DNA from: Acidobacteriaceae bacterium
GTDB lineage: Bacteria > Acidobacteriota > Terriglobia > Terriglobales > Acidobacteriaceae
NCBI GenBank assembly: GCA_903642235.1
Contig: CAHJWL010000009.1
Coordinates: 62,001-126,000, forward strand
DNA length: 64,000 nucleotides
Direction: 5' to 3'
Below the pieces are notes generated by a model. The model was not told the origin of the DNA. It saw nothing but the letters and a program-made list of their open reading frames with translations, and did not search any database. Shown here piece after piece: positions 56,584 to 64,000 of this stretch (the stretch's first letter is position 1; each line of letters starts with the position of its first letter). The translations under genes and the position numbers were made by a program.

Positions 56584-58932
56584 TCAGCTGGTCGTCTCGC
56601 TGACCTGCAGAGCATCGATCTTCTGGCTCAGGTCTGCTTCTGCTCGTTGACGCTCAGAGTGCAGCGCGGCGAGGTCTCGACGGAGCGCAGTCAGCGTGTC
56701 CTCCTGCGTGTTGAGCTCGGCGGTGTAGCGCCGGGCGAGGGCGCGCTCTTCGCTGGAACCCTTGAGTGCGGACAGATTGTCGCGGAGACGTTTCTGATCG
56801 TCGACGAGCTGATCGATGGCAGCCTGCTTCTCCCCCAACCGATCATCGACGGAAGTCACGGCGCGCTTCGCGGCGAAGACGGGTTCAAGCTGCTGCAGCA
56901 GCGCGGGACTGGCTTTGGCGTTGTGGAGAAAGAGGGCGAGCTGGTCCTCGCGGGAATCGACCAAGCGGAAGAACTCGTCGAGGCTGTGCCGCTCGCCGAT
57001 GTGGAGGCGCACAGTCTCTTTCGGCCCGGTCACGACGCGGAAGCGATAGGCCGCGGGCGTACTCTCTGTGGGCTTCGGGTCAGAGGTGGGCTGGCCGCCG
57101 TTGCTCTCGAGGGTCCATCCCTGGCGGCGAGGCTGCTCCACGATGACGGTGCGCGGATCAGGAGCGGCGTTTGTGACCAGATACTCGACCTCGGCGATCT
57201 CGGCAGAGGTGGCTTTGAGCACGCCTTTGGAGATAGAAAGGGCAGTCACGCGCCGGGTGTCGCGGCGATCGTCGGCGGTGACGCGGACTGCCTGATCGGC
57301 AGCGTAGGAGAGCAGGCGGCGCTCGCCGGGGTGGACCGTGTCGAGCAGACCCTCGCCGCCAAAGTTGCCGTTTTCGACAATCGTGAAGGACCCGCGATCA
57401 AGGGTGAGCGCGGAGGAGTTGGTGATCCAGAGGGCGCGCAGGGCAACGGGCTCGGACGGTGACCAGAGCGTGACACGCTCGGAGGTAATGGGTATCTGGA
57501 GGATCGGCACCAGGGCCGAGCCGTTGCGCGGGATGGTGACGGGATCGGTGAGGTTGTAGGCGAAGAAGTCGTCGAAGGCGGCGGTGGTGGTGTTGGGGTT
57601 GGTGGAGTTGACGGCGATGGTTTCGTAGGGCTGCATGGGACGGGCGGAGGTGCCATGCGACTGAGAGAGCATTCGGGAGCGGCCGTTCAACGGAATGGAG
57701 CCTACTGTGGCATCTTGTGCCACAGAGACCGTCGCATTGGCTGACCCCATGCCGCCGAGGACTCCACCGGGTGCGCTACCGGCCGATCCGCCCGACATCC
57801 CGCTCATCCCGGCTACGCCGGCGACCTGGGGCGCTGGAGGAGCTGGCGCATCGACGGCCGCGTCATGCGTCTGCGGGGTGAGCTGGGCGTCCTGAGCGAT
57901 GGGGATCTCGGGGCGGCGGGCGTAGATGGGCTGGGCGAGCGGCTGCAGAAAACTCTGCGGGCTGCCGGCGATGAGCGAGAGATGAACGTTGGTCCAGTCC
58001 TCGCCGGTAGTGTTGTCGATCACGGAGAAGCCCTGCACTGTGGCGGTCTGGCCGGCCGAGGAAGGAGCGGGTAGCGTGCCGGTACCCGGCGCAGAGGTGG
58101 GATCGGTAAAGAGGATGCGATAAGTGGACTTCCAGACCGGCACCTCAGACAGGAAGGAGACGCGCAGCTCACGCGGCGCAGAGCCGCCGGCAGGCCCATG
58201 ATCGGTGAGCGCAAGGTGGCGGATACCTTCGGAGCGATTGCGGTCGAGGAGTTCGAAGTAGGTCTTAAGGTCGGTGCGGAGAGGCGAGTCGAGCAGGCGA
58301 ACGACAGTGCTGCTGGTGAGCTCGAGGGTGCGCATGGCGCCGGTGTCAGCGACAACGGTGAGGAAGCGACGCTCCGGCGCGGGTCTGGCGTTTACATCGG
58401 CGGACGGGACGGGACGGAGATCGAGCGAGAGAATGCGTCCAGTGAAGGCAGCCCCCGAGCCGGTGACTTCAATGCGGGCGCCACGCAGCGAGTTGAAGAG
58501 GTCCTGCTCGGTTGGCTGTTCGCCCAGGGAGAGTGGAAGCGCGCGCAGCTGCTGGTCAAGCGGGGTAGTCGAGTTGTAGCCGGCGCCGGTGATGCGGCCG
58601 CCGCCAAGGTCAATGGCGGTGAGCGACTGGAGGGCATCGTTGAGCTGGGTCGAGGTGAGATCAAGCGTGACCGTCTGGTCGCCGGCGACGCGGCCGGTGT
58701 GCTCAAAGAACCCAACCCCATTCTTGTAGAGCGAGACGTGCGTCACAGGGAGATTGGTGGCCTGTGTTCCCGCAGACGAGGAGGCCGCAGCGGATGTGCG
58801 CCGCGGGTGAGAGCCGGGCGCGGCCTGGGCCAGGAGCGGCGTGCGTAGAGGGGTGGCGAGCAGACAGGCAGAGAGGGCGAGAGAACGAGGCGTGCGCAAG
58901 AGGGAACTCCTGAGACCGGTCTGGCAGGGCAT
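56584..58932 (-). CDS. Secreted DUF4139 domain protein
   Basis: A 782-residue exported protein with a hydrophobic signal region (about 14-35), a beta-rich N-terminal domain (VTHVSLYKNGVGFFEHTGRV), a DUF4139-like beta domain (about 230-600, with FSVIDNTTGEDWTNVHLSLI) and a C-terminal coiled coil (about 690-775). A Gly/Ser/Met-rich linker lies near 365-400. DUF4139 proteins are exported and of unknown function; related ones include mucoidy inhibitor-like proteins. It faces the DUF3857 paralogue tail to tail across 10 bases, so it has its own promoter. Confidence 0.8.
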   Translation of the reverse strand: MPCQTGLRSSLLRTPRSLALSACLLATPLRTPLLAQAAPGSHPRRTSAAASSSAGTQATNLPVTHVSLYKNGVGFFEHTGRVAGDQTVTLDLTSTQLNDALQSLTAIDLGGGRITGAGYNSTTPLDQQLRALPLSLGEQPTEQDLFNSLRGARIEVTGSGAAFTGRILSLDLRPVPSADVNARPAPERRFLTVVADTGAMRTLELTSSTVVRLLDSPLRTDLKTYFELLDRNRSEGIRHLALTDHGPAGGSAPRELRVSFLSEVPVWKSTYRILFTDPTSAPGTGTLPAPSSAGQTATVQGFSVIDNTTGEDWTNVHLSLIAGSPQSFLQPLAQPIYARRPEIPIAQDAQLTPQTHDAAVDAPAPPAPQVAGVAGMSGMSGGSAGSAPGGVLGGMGSANATVSVAQDATVGSIPLNGRSRMLSQSHGTSARPMQPYETIAVNSTNPNTTTAAFDDFFAYNLTDPVTIPRNGSALVPILQIPITSERVTLWSPSEPVALRALWITNSSALTLDRGSFTIVENGNFGGEGLLDTVHPGERRLLSYAADQAVRVTADDRRDTRRVTALSISKGVLKATSAEIAEVEYLVTNAAPDPRTVIVEQPRRQGWTLESNGGQPTSDPKPTESTPAAYRFRVVTGPKETVRLHIGERHSLDEFFRLVDSREDQLALFLHNAKASPALLQQLEPVFAAKRAVTSVDDRLGEKQAAIDQLVDDQKRLRDNLSALKGSSEERALARRYTAELNTQEDTLTALRRDLAALHSERQRAEADLSQKIDALQVSETTS

Positions 58933-59143
58933 GCTGCGGTGTTAGACCGTCGCCTGGTCCACTTTGTTCCCGGCAGTTGGCTTCTTTTCGCACAGGAGTG
59001 TGCGCGAGAAAGGCCGTCGCCCGGATCGTCAAGCCCTGGATCGAGGGCGGGAGGAGGAAAGCGGGACGCGCGAAGCTCCCGCGAATGCATTGTTGAATCA
59101 TTCTTCGATGTCGTACTATCTAGTCCGCAGCGAAAGGCTCACG

Positions 59144-59650
59144 ATGACATCGGGCATGGAGACGACCGGACCGAAGCTGTGGACGGTACTGGCGCGGGCC
59201 TACCGGCACATGGCGGAGGTGCTCGAGGCGAGCGTTGCGGAGGAGGGACTGTGCCTGAGCGACTTCGCCGTTCTGGAGGTGCTGCTGCACAAGGGGCCGC
59301 TGCCTATCTCGACCATTGGGGATAAGGTGCTGCTCACGAATGCCTCGATGACCTCGGCGGTCGATCGCCTGGAGGCGCGCGCGCTTGTGGCGCGAGGAAG
59401 CAGCGATGAGGATCGGCGCATCCGCGTGGTGTCGTTGACCGGCTGCGGCCGGCGGCTGATTACGGATGTCTTTGGCCGGCATGAGCAGGAGATTGAAGCC
59501 ATGATGGCGGAGCTTAAGCCCGTGGAGCGGGACAGCCTGCGATGCAGCCTGAAGCGGATCGGGCTGAAGGCGGCAGAAATCCATGCGGAGCGAACGGCTT
59601 TAAGACAGTCGCGGCTTCGCGGCTGCCGGAAGGATCGTGAATCCGGGTGA
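59144..59650 (+). CDS. MarR family transcriptional regulator
   Basis: A 168-residue winged-helix regulator: LWTVLARAYRHMAEVLEASV, LSDFAVLEVLLHKGPLPIST, IGDKVLLTNASMTSAVDRLE and the wing SSDEDRRIRVVSLTGCGRRL are in the MarR order. MarR proteins bind DNA as dimers and respond to small ligands or oxidants. ATG at 59144 follows AAAGG by about 7 bases; an ATG at 59108 would add 12 residues. Upstream, TTGTTG (about 59089) and TACTAT (about 59113), 18 bases apart, could be its promoter. The YceI gene follows on the same strand and is a candidate target. Confidence 0.85.
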   Translation: MTSGMETTGPKLWTVLARAYRHMAEVLEASVAEEGLCLSDFAVLEVLLHKGPLPISTIGDKVLLTNASMTSAVDRLEARALVARGSSDEDRRIRVVSLTGCGRRLITDVFGRHEQEIEAMMAELKPVERDSLRCSLKRIGLKAAEIHAERTALRQSRLRGCRKDRESG

Positions 59651-59744
59651 CAGGCCAGAGGAGCGGTTGCCTTGGTGCGGACGCAGAGCCGAGACGCTCA
59701 GCACCCTAACTCGAACGCGGTAGAAACACCTGGAGGCTTGTACG

Positions 59745-60338
59745 ATGCGACGGACGACACTCACTCTTTCTCTTTCGACCCTGATGCTTGGCAGCGCGGC
59801 GGCGCTGGCGCAGGCGGTTCCGTATGCCATCGATCCGGCGCACTCGGAGGTCGATTTCTCGATCAAGCACATGGCGATCTCAACCGTGCACGGGCGGTTC
59901 TCGATCAAGAGCGGAACGGTGAACTACGACGCGACCGATCCGTTGAAGAGCACGGTGGAAGCGATCATCGACGTAAAATCGGTGAGCACGGGCGAGCCGC
60001 AGCGGGATGGACACCTGAACAGCCCGGACTTCTTCGATACGGCAAAGTACCCGACGGCTCAGTTCAAGAGCTCGAGCGTGAAGAAGATCGGTGACGGCTA
60101 TGACGTGTATGGCGATCTGACGATGCATGGCGTCACGAAGCCGGTCACGCTGCATCTGGACCAGCCGAGCAAGGAGCAGATCGGGATGGACGGCAAGCCG
60201 CACCGCGGGTTTTCGGCGACAACGCAGATCAATCGAAAGGACTTTGGTCTGGTCTGGAACGGCAATCTGAAGTCAGGCGACAGCGTGCTGGGAGACGAGA
60301 TCAAGATGACGTTCGAGGTGGAGGCGGGCAAGGCCTGA
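59745..60338 (+). CDS. YceI family periplasmic protein
   Basis: A 197-residue lipocalin-like protein with a signal peptide ending near AALAQA. YAIDPAHSEVDFSIKHMAIS, VHGRFSIKSGTVNYD, DGHLNSPDFFDTAKYPTAQF, and LTMHGVTKPVTLHL are the YceI boxes. YceI proteins bind isoprenoid or fatty-amide ligands in the periplasm. GGAGG 8 bases before the ATG at 59745 makes a strong ribosome site. MarR-YceI pairs are often seen, and the MarR gene just upstream may control it. Confidence 0.92.
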   Translation: MRRTTLTLSLSTLMLGSAAALAQAVPYAIDPAHSEVDFSIKHMAISTVHGRFSIKSGTVNYDATDPLKSTVEAIIDVKSVSTGEPQRDGHLNSPDFFDTAKYPTAQFKSSSVKKIGDGYDVYGDLTMHGVTKPVTLHLDQPSKEQIGMDGKPHRGFSATTQINRKDFGLVWNGNLKSGDSVLGDEIKMTFEVEAGKA

Positions 60339-60392
60339 CGGCCAGACCGCTGAACGGATCTTAAACGGCAGGAGCGGCCCTGGCGAAGGCGG

Positions 60393-60800
60393 CTAGCTCA
60401 GGGCCGTCTGGGCGAACTTCCGCACCATGGCAAGCAGCAAACGGCGGTCGCTGTCGCCCAGGTTGGCCGAGTAGCGCTGTACCTGCGTGAGGAAGCGGAT
60501 CTCCTCTTCGCCCAGGTTCAGCCCGCTCATCTCGCGCCCGACTGTCTCCTCTGCAAAGAATTCTGAGAGCTGCAGATCGAGCGCTTTAGCGATCTTCTGC
60601 AACGTCTCGAGCGACGGAACTGTGTGGCCGTTCTCCACCCGCGAGAGGTAGCACCGCAGAAGGCCGGTCTTCTTCTCAATATCTCCCTGCGACATGCCTT
60701 TCTGGAGGCGATATCCGCGGATCGTCGTTCCAATGTTCATCGAGACTGGCTGCGGGACCGAGGGGAGCACCGCCGAAGGAAAGGTTTGCATGTCTGCCAT
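60393..60800 (-). CDS. XRE-family transcriptional regulator
   Basis: About 135 residues with a Cro/C1-type helix-turn-helix: GYRLQKGMSQGDIEKKTGLL, then CYLSRVENGHTVPSLETLQK and IAKALDLQLSEFFA. The C-terminal tail LGEEEIRFLTQVQRYSANLG, then DSDRRLLLAMVRKFAQTAL, is helical and resembles that of the XRE protein at 14732 in position, though without the zinc ribbon. Function unknown. ATG codons at 60800, 60791 and 60740 are possible starts; none has a clear ribosome site, and I use the first. Confidence 0.82.
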   Translation of the reverse strand: MADMQTFPSAVLPSVPQPVSMNIGTTIRGYRLQKGMSQGDIEKKTGLLRCYLSRVENGHTVPSLETLQKIAKALDLQLSEFFAEETVGREMSGLNLGEEEIRFLTQVQRYSANLGDSDRRLLLAMVRKFAQTALS

Positions 60801-60976
60801 GAGCCGTAACTTACCCAGCCCTGACGAGTCGGTCAATGACTATCTTGTGGGATTCGTACCCTCGAACCAGCCGAGGTTCACCAGCAGTCGGATACCGCTT
60901 AACCCTCATCCTTTACTTGAAGGCGAGGCGGGGATGGAACCAGACTCGACAACAGCGCAAAGGTAACAGGTGCGGG

Positions 60977-61723
60977 TCACGCCATATGCATGCCGCCGTT
61001 CACATCGAGAGTATGGCCTGTTATGTAGCCGGCCTCCTCGGAGGCGAGAAAGCGCACAGCGTGGGCTATCTCCTCTTCTGTGCCGCAACGGCCGAGTGGG
61101 ATCAGAGGAAGCATGGCAGATCGCTGCTGCTCATTGAGAACGGCGGTCATGGCAGTCTCGATATATCCCGGGGCAATGGCGTTGACGGTGATGGTGCGGC
61201 TGGCAAGCTCGCGGGCAAGGCTCTTGGTCAGCCCGATGAGGCCCGCCTTCGACGCCGCGTAGTTGGCCTGCCCGGCCTGGCCCATCTCGCCGACGACAGA
61301 GGTCACGTTGATGATGCGGCCCCAGCGAAGCTTCAGCATCTGCGGCAGCAAGGCCTGCGTCAGCAGAAAAGCTCCGGTCAGATTGGTGGAGAGGACGTCG
61401 TCCCAGTCGGCGCGCTTCATCCGCATGGAAAGCCCGTCGCGGGTGATCCCGGCGTTGTTCAGCAGGATCTCGACCCTGCCGAAGCGCTCGAGGACGGCCT
61501 TGCCGCAGGTTTTGATCGAGGCGTCGTCGCCGATATCGAGGGTGAAGGCTTCGGCTGTGCCACCCGCGGCCTGGATCTCCTCTGCCACGCCTGCCAGCTT
61601 GTCGGCGTTGCGGGCGGCCAGGGCGACCGTTGCGCCGCCGCGGGCTAACTCAAGGGCGCAGGCGCGGCCGATTCCCTGCGAAGCGCCGGTAACCAGCGCA
61701 ACGCGCCTTGAAACTGTACTCAT
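60977..61723 (-). CDS. fabG: 3-oxoacyl-[acyl-carrier-protein] reductase
   Basis: Reduces 3-oxoacyl-ACP with NADPH in fatty-acid elongation. The 248-residue SDR product has VALVTGASQGIGRACALELA, ILLNNAGITRDGLSMRMKRA, NVTSVVGEMGQAGQANYAASK (Ser-Tyr-Lys), VNAIAPGYIETAMTA and GYITGHTLDVNGGMHM, all FabG features. ATG at 61723 follows AGGAGAG by about 6 bases; the upstream extension to 61780 is not supported. No acpP or fabD/fabF is adjacent, so it is a stand-alone copy. Confidence 0.92.
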   Translation of the reverse strand: MSTVSRRVALVTGASQGIGRACALELARGGATVALAARNADKLAGVAEEIQAAGGTAEAFTLDIGDDASIKTCGKAVLERFGRVEILLNNAGITRDGLSMRMKRADWDDVLSTNLTGAFLLTQALLPQMLKLRWGRIINVTSVVGEMGQAGQANYAASKAGLIGLTKSLARELASRTITVNAIAPGYIETAMTAVLNEQQRSAMLPLIPLGRCGTEEEIAHAVRFLASEEAGYITGHTLDVNGGMHMA

Positions 61724-61806
61724 CGTGCTCTCTCCTGCCGCCATCCAAGGCAACAGGTTTGAGTATACGAAGCCAGGCACTCCAGCGCAGTGTTGAGGTC
61801 GGCCGG

Positions 61807-62568
61807 CTACTCTCGCTGCAGACCCCAGATGTAGACCTCAAGTTCTTGGGCGAAGTGCAGGACGGGAGCCAGCGACGGAAGAGTGAAGCCGAAGTCGGCC
61901 GGCAGGTCGTTCTGTTCGAACTCGGCCTCCGCAGGTTGCAGCGGCCATGGCTGGTGGTGGATTTCGCCGACCAGCAGGTGGCCTCGTGGCGACCTTGTAA
62001 ACAGGCAGTACCGTTCGGTAAGGAAGCTCGCCAGATCTCCTGGTTCGCTCAAGGAGGCGGGCCCTGTCGGTCGATAGCGCACCCGAACTTCCGCCGGACG
62101 CGAGGGCGGCAGCCAGCGCCGGCTCCGGTAGGCGACTTCGCCGTTGGCGAGGCTCGTCCTCGACATGCTCGCTGGAAAGTACGGCAGATGAAACAGAACG
62201 CGGGCGCCGAAGACAGCCAGGACGCTTGTGGCATCAAGAGAAAAGAAATAGACACCACGGTGGCCGGTTCGCCGGGATCGCACATAGGTGCGCAGGTTGA
62301 GCTCAGGAAAGCTGCGCGTGGTAGGGAACCAGATGGTGTGCTCCCCGACCGCCCGGACGCGGACTCGATCCATGAAGAAGGGCACCACACCCAGCCAGGC
62401 CTGTCCGTCGTAGAGATCGACCTCCACACCGCTTGGGAGCCGTCCGGCCAGGGCCTCCGGCGGGACTGGCCAGTGCGCGAAGAGCAGGTCATTCCAGCGC
62501 TGCGCCATCCGCCATCTCTGCGCAGGGAGAGGGTAGGGGCGATGCGCGGTGTGGTCGAGAGCGGACAT
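61807..62568 (-). CDS. DUF2071 (YqjF-like) protein
   Basis: A 253-residue protein of the DUF2071 family: RMAQRWNDLLFAHWPVPPEA, LYDGQAWLGVVPFFMDRVR, and FPELNLRTYVR are diagnostic. The fold is related to acetoacetate decarboxylase, but no catalytic Lys is evident by eye. Function unknown. It lies 83 bases upstream of fabG on the same strand and could be co-transcribed with it. Confidence 0.9.
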   Translation of the reverse strand: MSALDHTAHRPYPLPAQRWRMAQRWNDLLFAHWPVPPEALAGRLPSGVEVDLYDGQAWLGVVPFFMDRVRVRAVGEHTIWFPTTRSFPELNLRTYVRSRRTGHRGVYFFSLDATSVLAVFGARVLFHLPYFPASMSRTSLANGEVAYRSRRWLPPSRPAEVRVRYRPTGPASLSEPGDLASFLTERYCLFTRSPRGHLLVGEIHHQPWPLQPAEAEFEQNDLPADFGFTLPSLAPVLHFAQELEVYIWGLQRE

Positions 62569-62678
62569 ACCTGATAGATGCCGGTGTTACCGGCACCAGA
62601 GAGCTTCGGGCAGGTTCATCGAAGAAACAGCTTGGATTTGGTACTGATTCCCAGAACCAGCTGAGATAGCCTTGAGCC

Positions 62679-64000
62679 ATGCCCATGCTCGAGCACCAGA
62701 TGACACTCGCCAACGAGCCGGTTCAGCCAGAGAGTATGAGCGGATCGGATCCCGTCGCGGTCCCCTCTCAGGACATGGCAGCGGCCCCGCGCGCGACCGA
62801 CGTGTATGCGATCCATGGCGCTGACCCGGAGGTGCTGGCCTACGCGATGGCCAAGTACTCCCGTTCGTCGCTGAGCATGAAGGAGTCGCTGGCCGAGATC
62901 AGCGCGAGCCGGGCCGAGCAGTTTCTGAACACCTTCTATTTCCAGTACGGCCATCGGTCGATCGCCGATCTGGCGCACATTCCCTTTGCCATCGAGCGGC
63001 TCTCGCTCTTGGCTGCGATCGATCTTGTCGACGAGCAGCGCTGGGATGGCCAGGAGCGGTCGACGCGGTACCAAAACTTCGAGAGCTCCGGCTGGTATAC
63101 ACCGGATCTGGGCTCCGCGACGCCGACCTTCACCATTGCCGTCCAGAGTCTCTTTCACGCGTATGAAAGCGTCGGCGCGGGCATGTTTGAGTCGCTGCGC
63201 AGTGCCATTCCGAGACCGGAGGCGATGAAGCCGGACGCGTACGAGCGCACGCTGCGGGCACGTGCCTTTGATGTGGCACGCTACCTGCTGCCTCTGGCTG
63301 CCAACACCTCGCTTGGCCAGATCGTGAACGCTCGCACGCTCGAGACACAGGTATCGCGGCTTCTGACGAGTGACTTTGCGGAGATCCGCGGTCTCGGCGA
63401 ACAGCTGCGCGCGGCTGCCGCCGGCCCGGCCTGGAATGTGCAGGAGACAACCTCGGCGGGGCTGATCGCCGATCTGCAAGCATCGGCTGACCCGCACGCG
63501 CGCGCTGCGGCGGAGGCGCTGCGGCGGCCCGTCGCCACCGCGCCCACACTGGTCAAATATGCGCAGGCCAACGACTATCAGGCCAGAACGCGGGTGTCAC
63601 TTGCACAGGCTGCCGCCGAGCTGATGGCTGGCCAGGCGATTGCTCCGGCGCCGGTGGTCGATCTGATCGAGGAAGGGGAGCCGCTCGAAGTCGAGCTGGC
63701 GGCCTCGCTGCTCTACCCGAACTGCCACTACCCGTACCGGCAGCTGCGCGACCAGGTGGCGGCCCTGCCGGAGGCTCGCCGCTCCGAGCTGATACGGCTC
63801 GGCGCCGAGCATCGCGGCCGCCATGACGAGCTGCTGCGCGGCTTCTCGGCGGGCGCCAGTCTGCGCTTTGACATCCTGATGGACATCGGCGGCTTCCGCG
63901 ACATGCACCGGCACCGCCGCTGTACCCAGCTGTTGCAGCCGTACACGGACCTGCACGGCTATGAGGAGCCGGTCTGCCCGGGGCAGCCGACCCTTGCCGA
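62679..64000 (+). CDS. ThyX-like (FAD-dependent thymidylate synthase family) protein, 3' partial
   Basis: The frame is open from an ATG at 62679 to the window edge (440 residues visible, no stop). An N-terminal domain has YGHRSIADLAHIPFAIERLS (Gly91-His92) and QRWDGQERSTRYQNF, laid out like the GHxS...RHRxxSxNxxSxRY region of ThyX but without the RHR. A second, similar block near the edge reads FRDMHRHRRCTQLLQPY (Arg411-His412-Arg413). Two ThyX-like units in tandem seem present. Known ThyX proteins are about 220-250 residues, so this is a long form that may make dTMP or do something else. Confidence 0.72.
   Translation, partial: MPMLEHQMTLANEPVQPESMSGSDPVAVPSQDMAAAPRATDVYAIHGADPEVLAYAMAKYSRSSLSMKESLAEISASRAEQFLNTFYFQYGHRSIADLAHIPFAIERLSLLAAIDLVDEQRWDGQERSTRYQNFESSGWYTPDLGSATPTFTIAVQSLFHAYESVGAGMFESLRSAIPRPEAMKPDAYERTLRARAFDVARYLLPLAANTSLGQIVNARTLETQVSRLLTSDFAEIRGLGEQLRAAAAGPAWNVQETTSAGLIADLQASADPHARAAAEALRRPVATAPTLVKYAQANDYQARTRVSLAQAAAELMAGQAIAPAPVVDLIEEGEPLEVELAASLLYPNCHYPYRQLRDQVAALPEARRSELIRLGAEHRGRHDELLRGFSAGASLRFDILMDIGGFRDMHRHRRCTQLLQPYTDLHGYEEPVCPGQPTLA

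Noticed and set aside
59089-59118. Sigma-70-like promoter before the MarR gene
   Set aside because: TTGTTG and TACTAT are 18 bases apart and plausible, but the match is weak in GC-rich DNA, so it is not listed as its own feature.

Overview
The window is about 64 kb of GC-rich bacterial chromosome, almost entirely protein-coding. I see no rRNA, tRNA, CRISPR array, prophage or insertion sequence. The gene content points to the Acidobacteriota, most likely the Terriglobia/Acidobacteriaceae (Terriglobus, Granulicella or Edaphobacter-like). The grounds are a pair of secreted acidobacterial-type VWFA proteins, DUF3857/transglutaminase proteins, bshC in a Gram-negative context, a DUF420-CyoE oxidase assembly group, a PEP-CTERM protein, and the dispersed short repeats that give false CHSERSE peptides when translated. 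This placement is inference from family content; no marker-gene search was run.

Layout. 1-4.7 kb: 3' part of guaA, a LacD-type aldolase, lepB, rph and a small CDGSH protein. 4.7-11.4 kb: a secreted CocE/NonD hydrolase, a Nudix hydrolase, a DUF2076 protein, and a VWA protein paired with a MoxR/Mg-chelatase-like AAA ATPase. 11.5-19.7 kb: cdsA and uppS separated by an oppositely oriented aldo/keto reductase, a zinc-ribbon XRE regulator, an HD protein, pncA, a YbgC-like thioesterase, a glycosyltransferase, cyaY and ssb. 20-22 kb: cytochrome oxidase assembly (small membrane protein, DUF420, heme O synthase) with hairpin repeats between the genes. 22.2-24.8 kb: a PEP-CTERM protein with a clear terminator, and a large secreted subtilase-like peptidase. 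25.2-29 kb: a tightly coupled glpK-glpD-glpF glycerol operon. 29-34.4 kb: DUF202, PolX, a cold-shock protein, a Nudix hydrolase, bshC and a small zinc-ribbon protein.

34.4-35.1 kb: a type II toxin-antitoxin pair in which the UPF0175 antitoxin is intact but the PIN-domain toxin is broken by a stop and a frameshift. 35.2-43.5 kb: an ABC-F ATPase, a secreted amidohydrolase, a MOSC protein, fabI, an aldo/keto reductase, an EVE protein, and an amidase-GerMN-murI peptidoglycan operon. 43.6-49.8 kb: a secreted GH13 glucosidase, a DltE-like SDR, a DUF1015 protein and a 14-TM MFS exporter. 50.1-58.9 kb: two secreted VWFA proteins, two DUF3857/transglutaminase-fold proteins (the second lacking its catalytic Cys and His) and a secreted DUF4139 protein. 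59.1-64 kb: MarR-YceI, an XRE regulator, fabG, DUF2071 and the 5' part of a long, apparently tandem ThyX-like protein.

Most of the window is housekeeping: nucleotide, lipid and wall precursor synthesis, glycerol use and haem. The parts most likely to hold something undescribed are the envelope cluster at 50-59 kb, the tandem ThyX-like protein at the right edge, the AAA/VWA pair with unusual nucleotide-binding motifs, and the Glu-for-His secreted peptidase.
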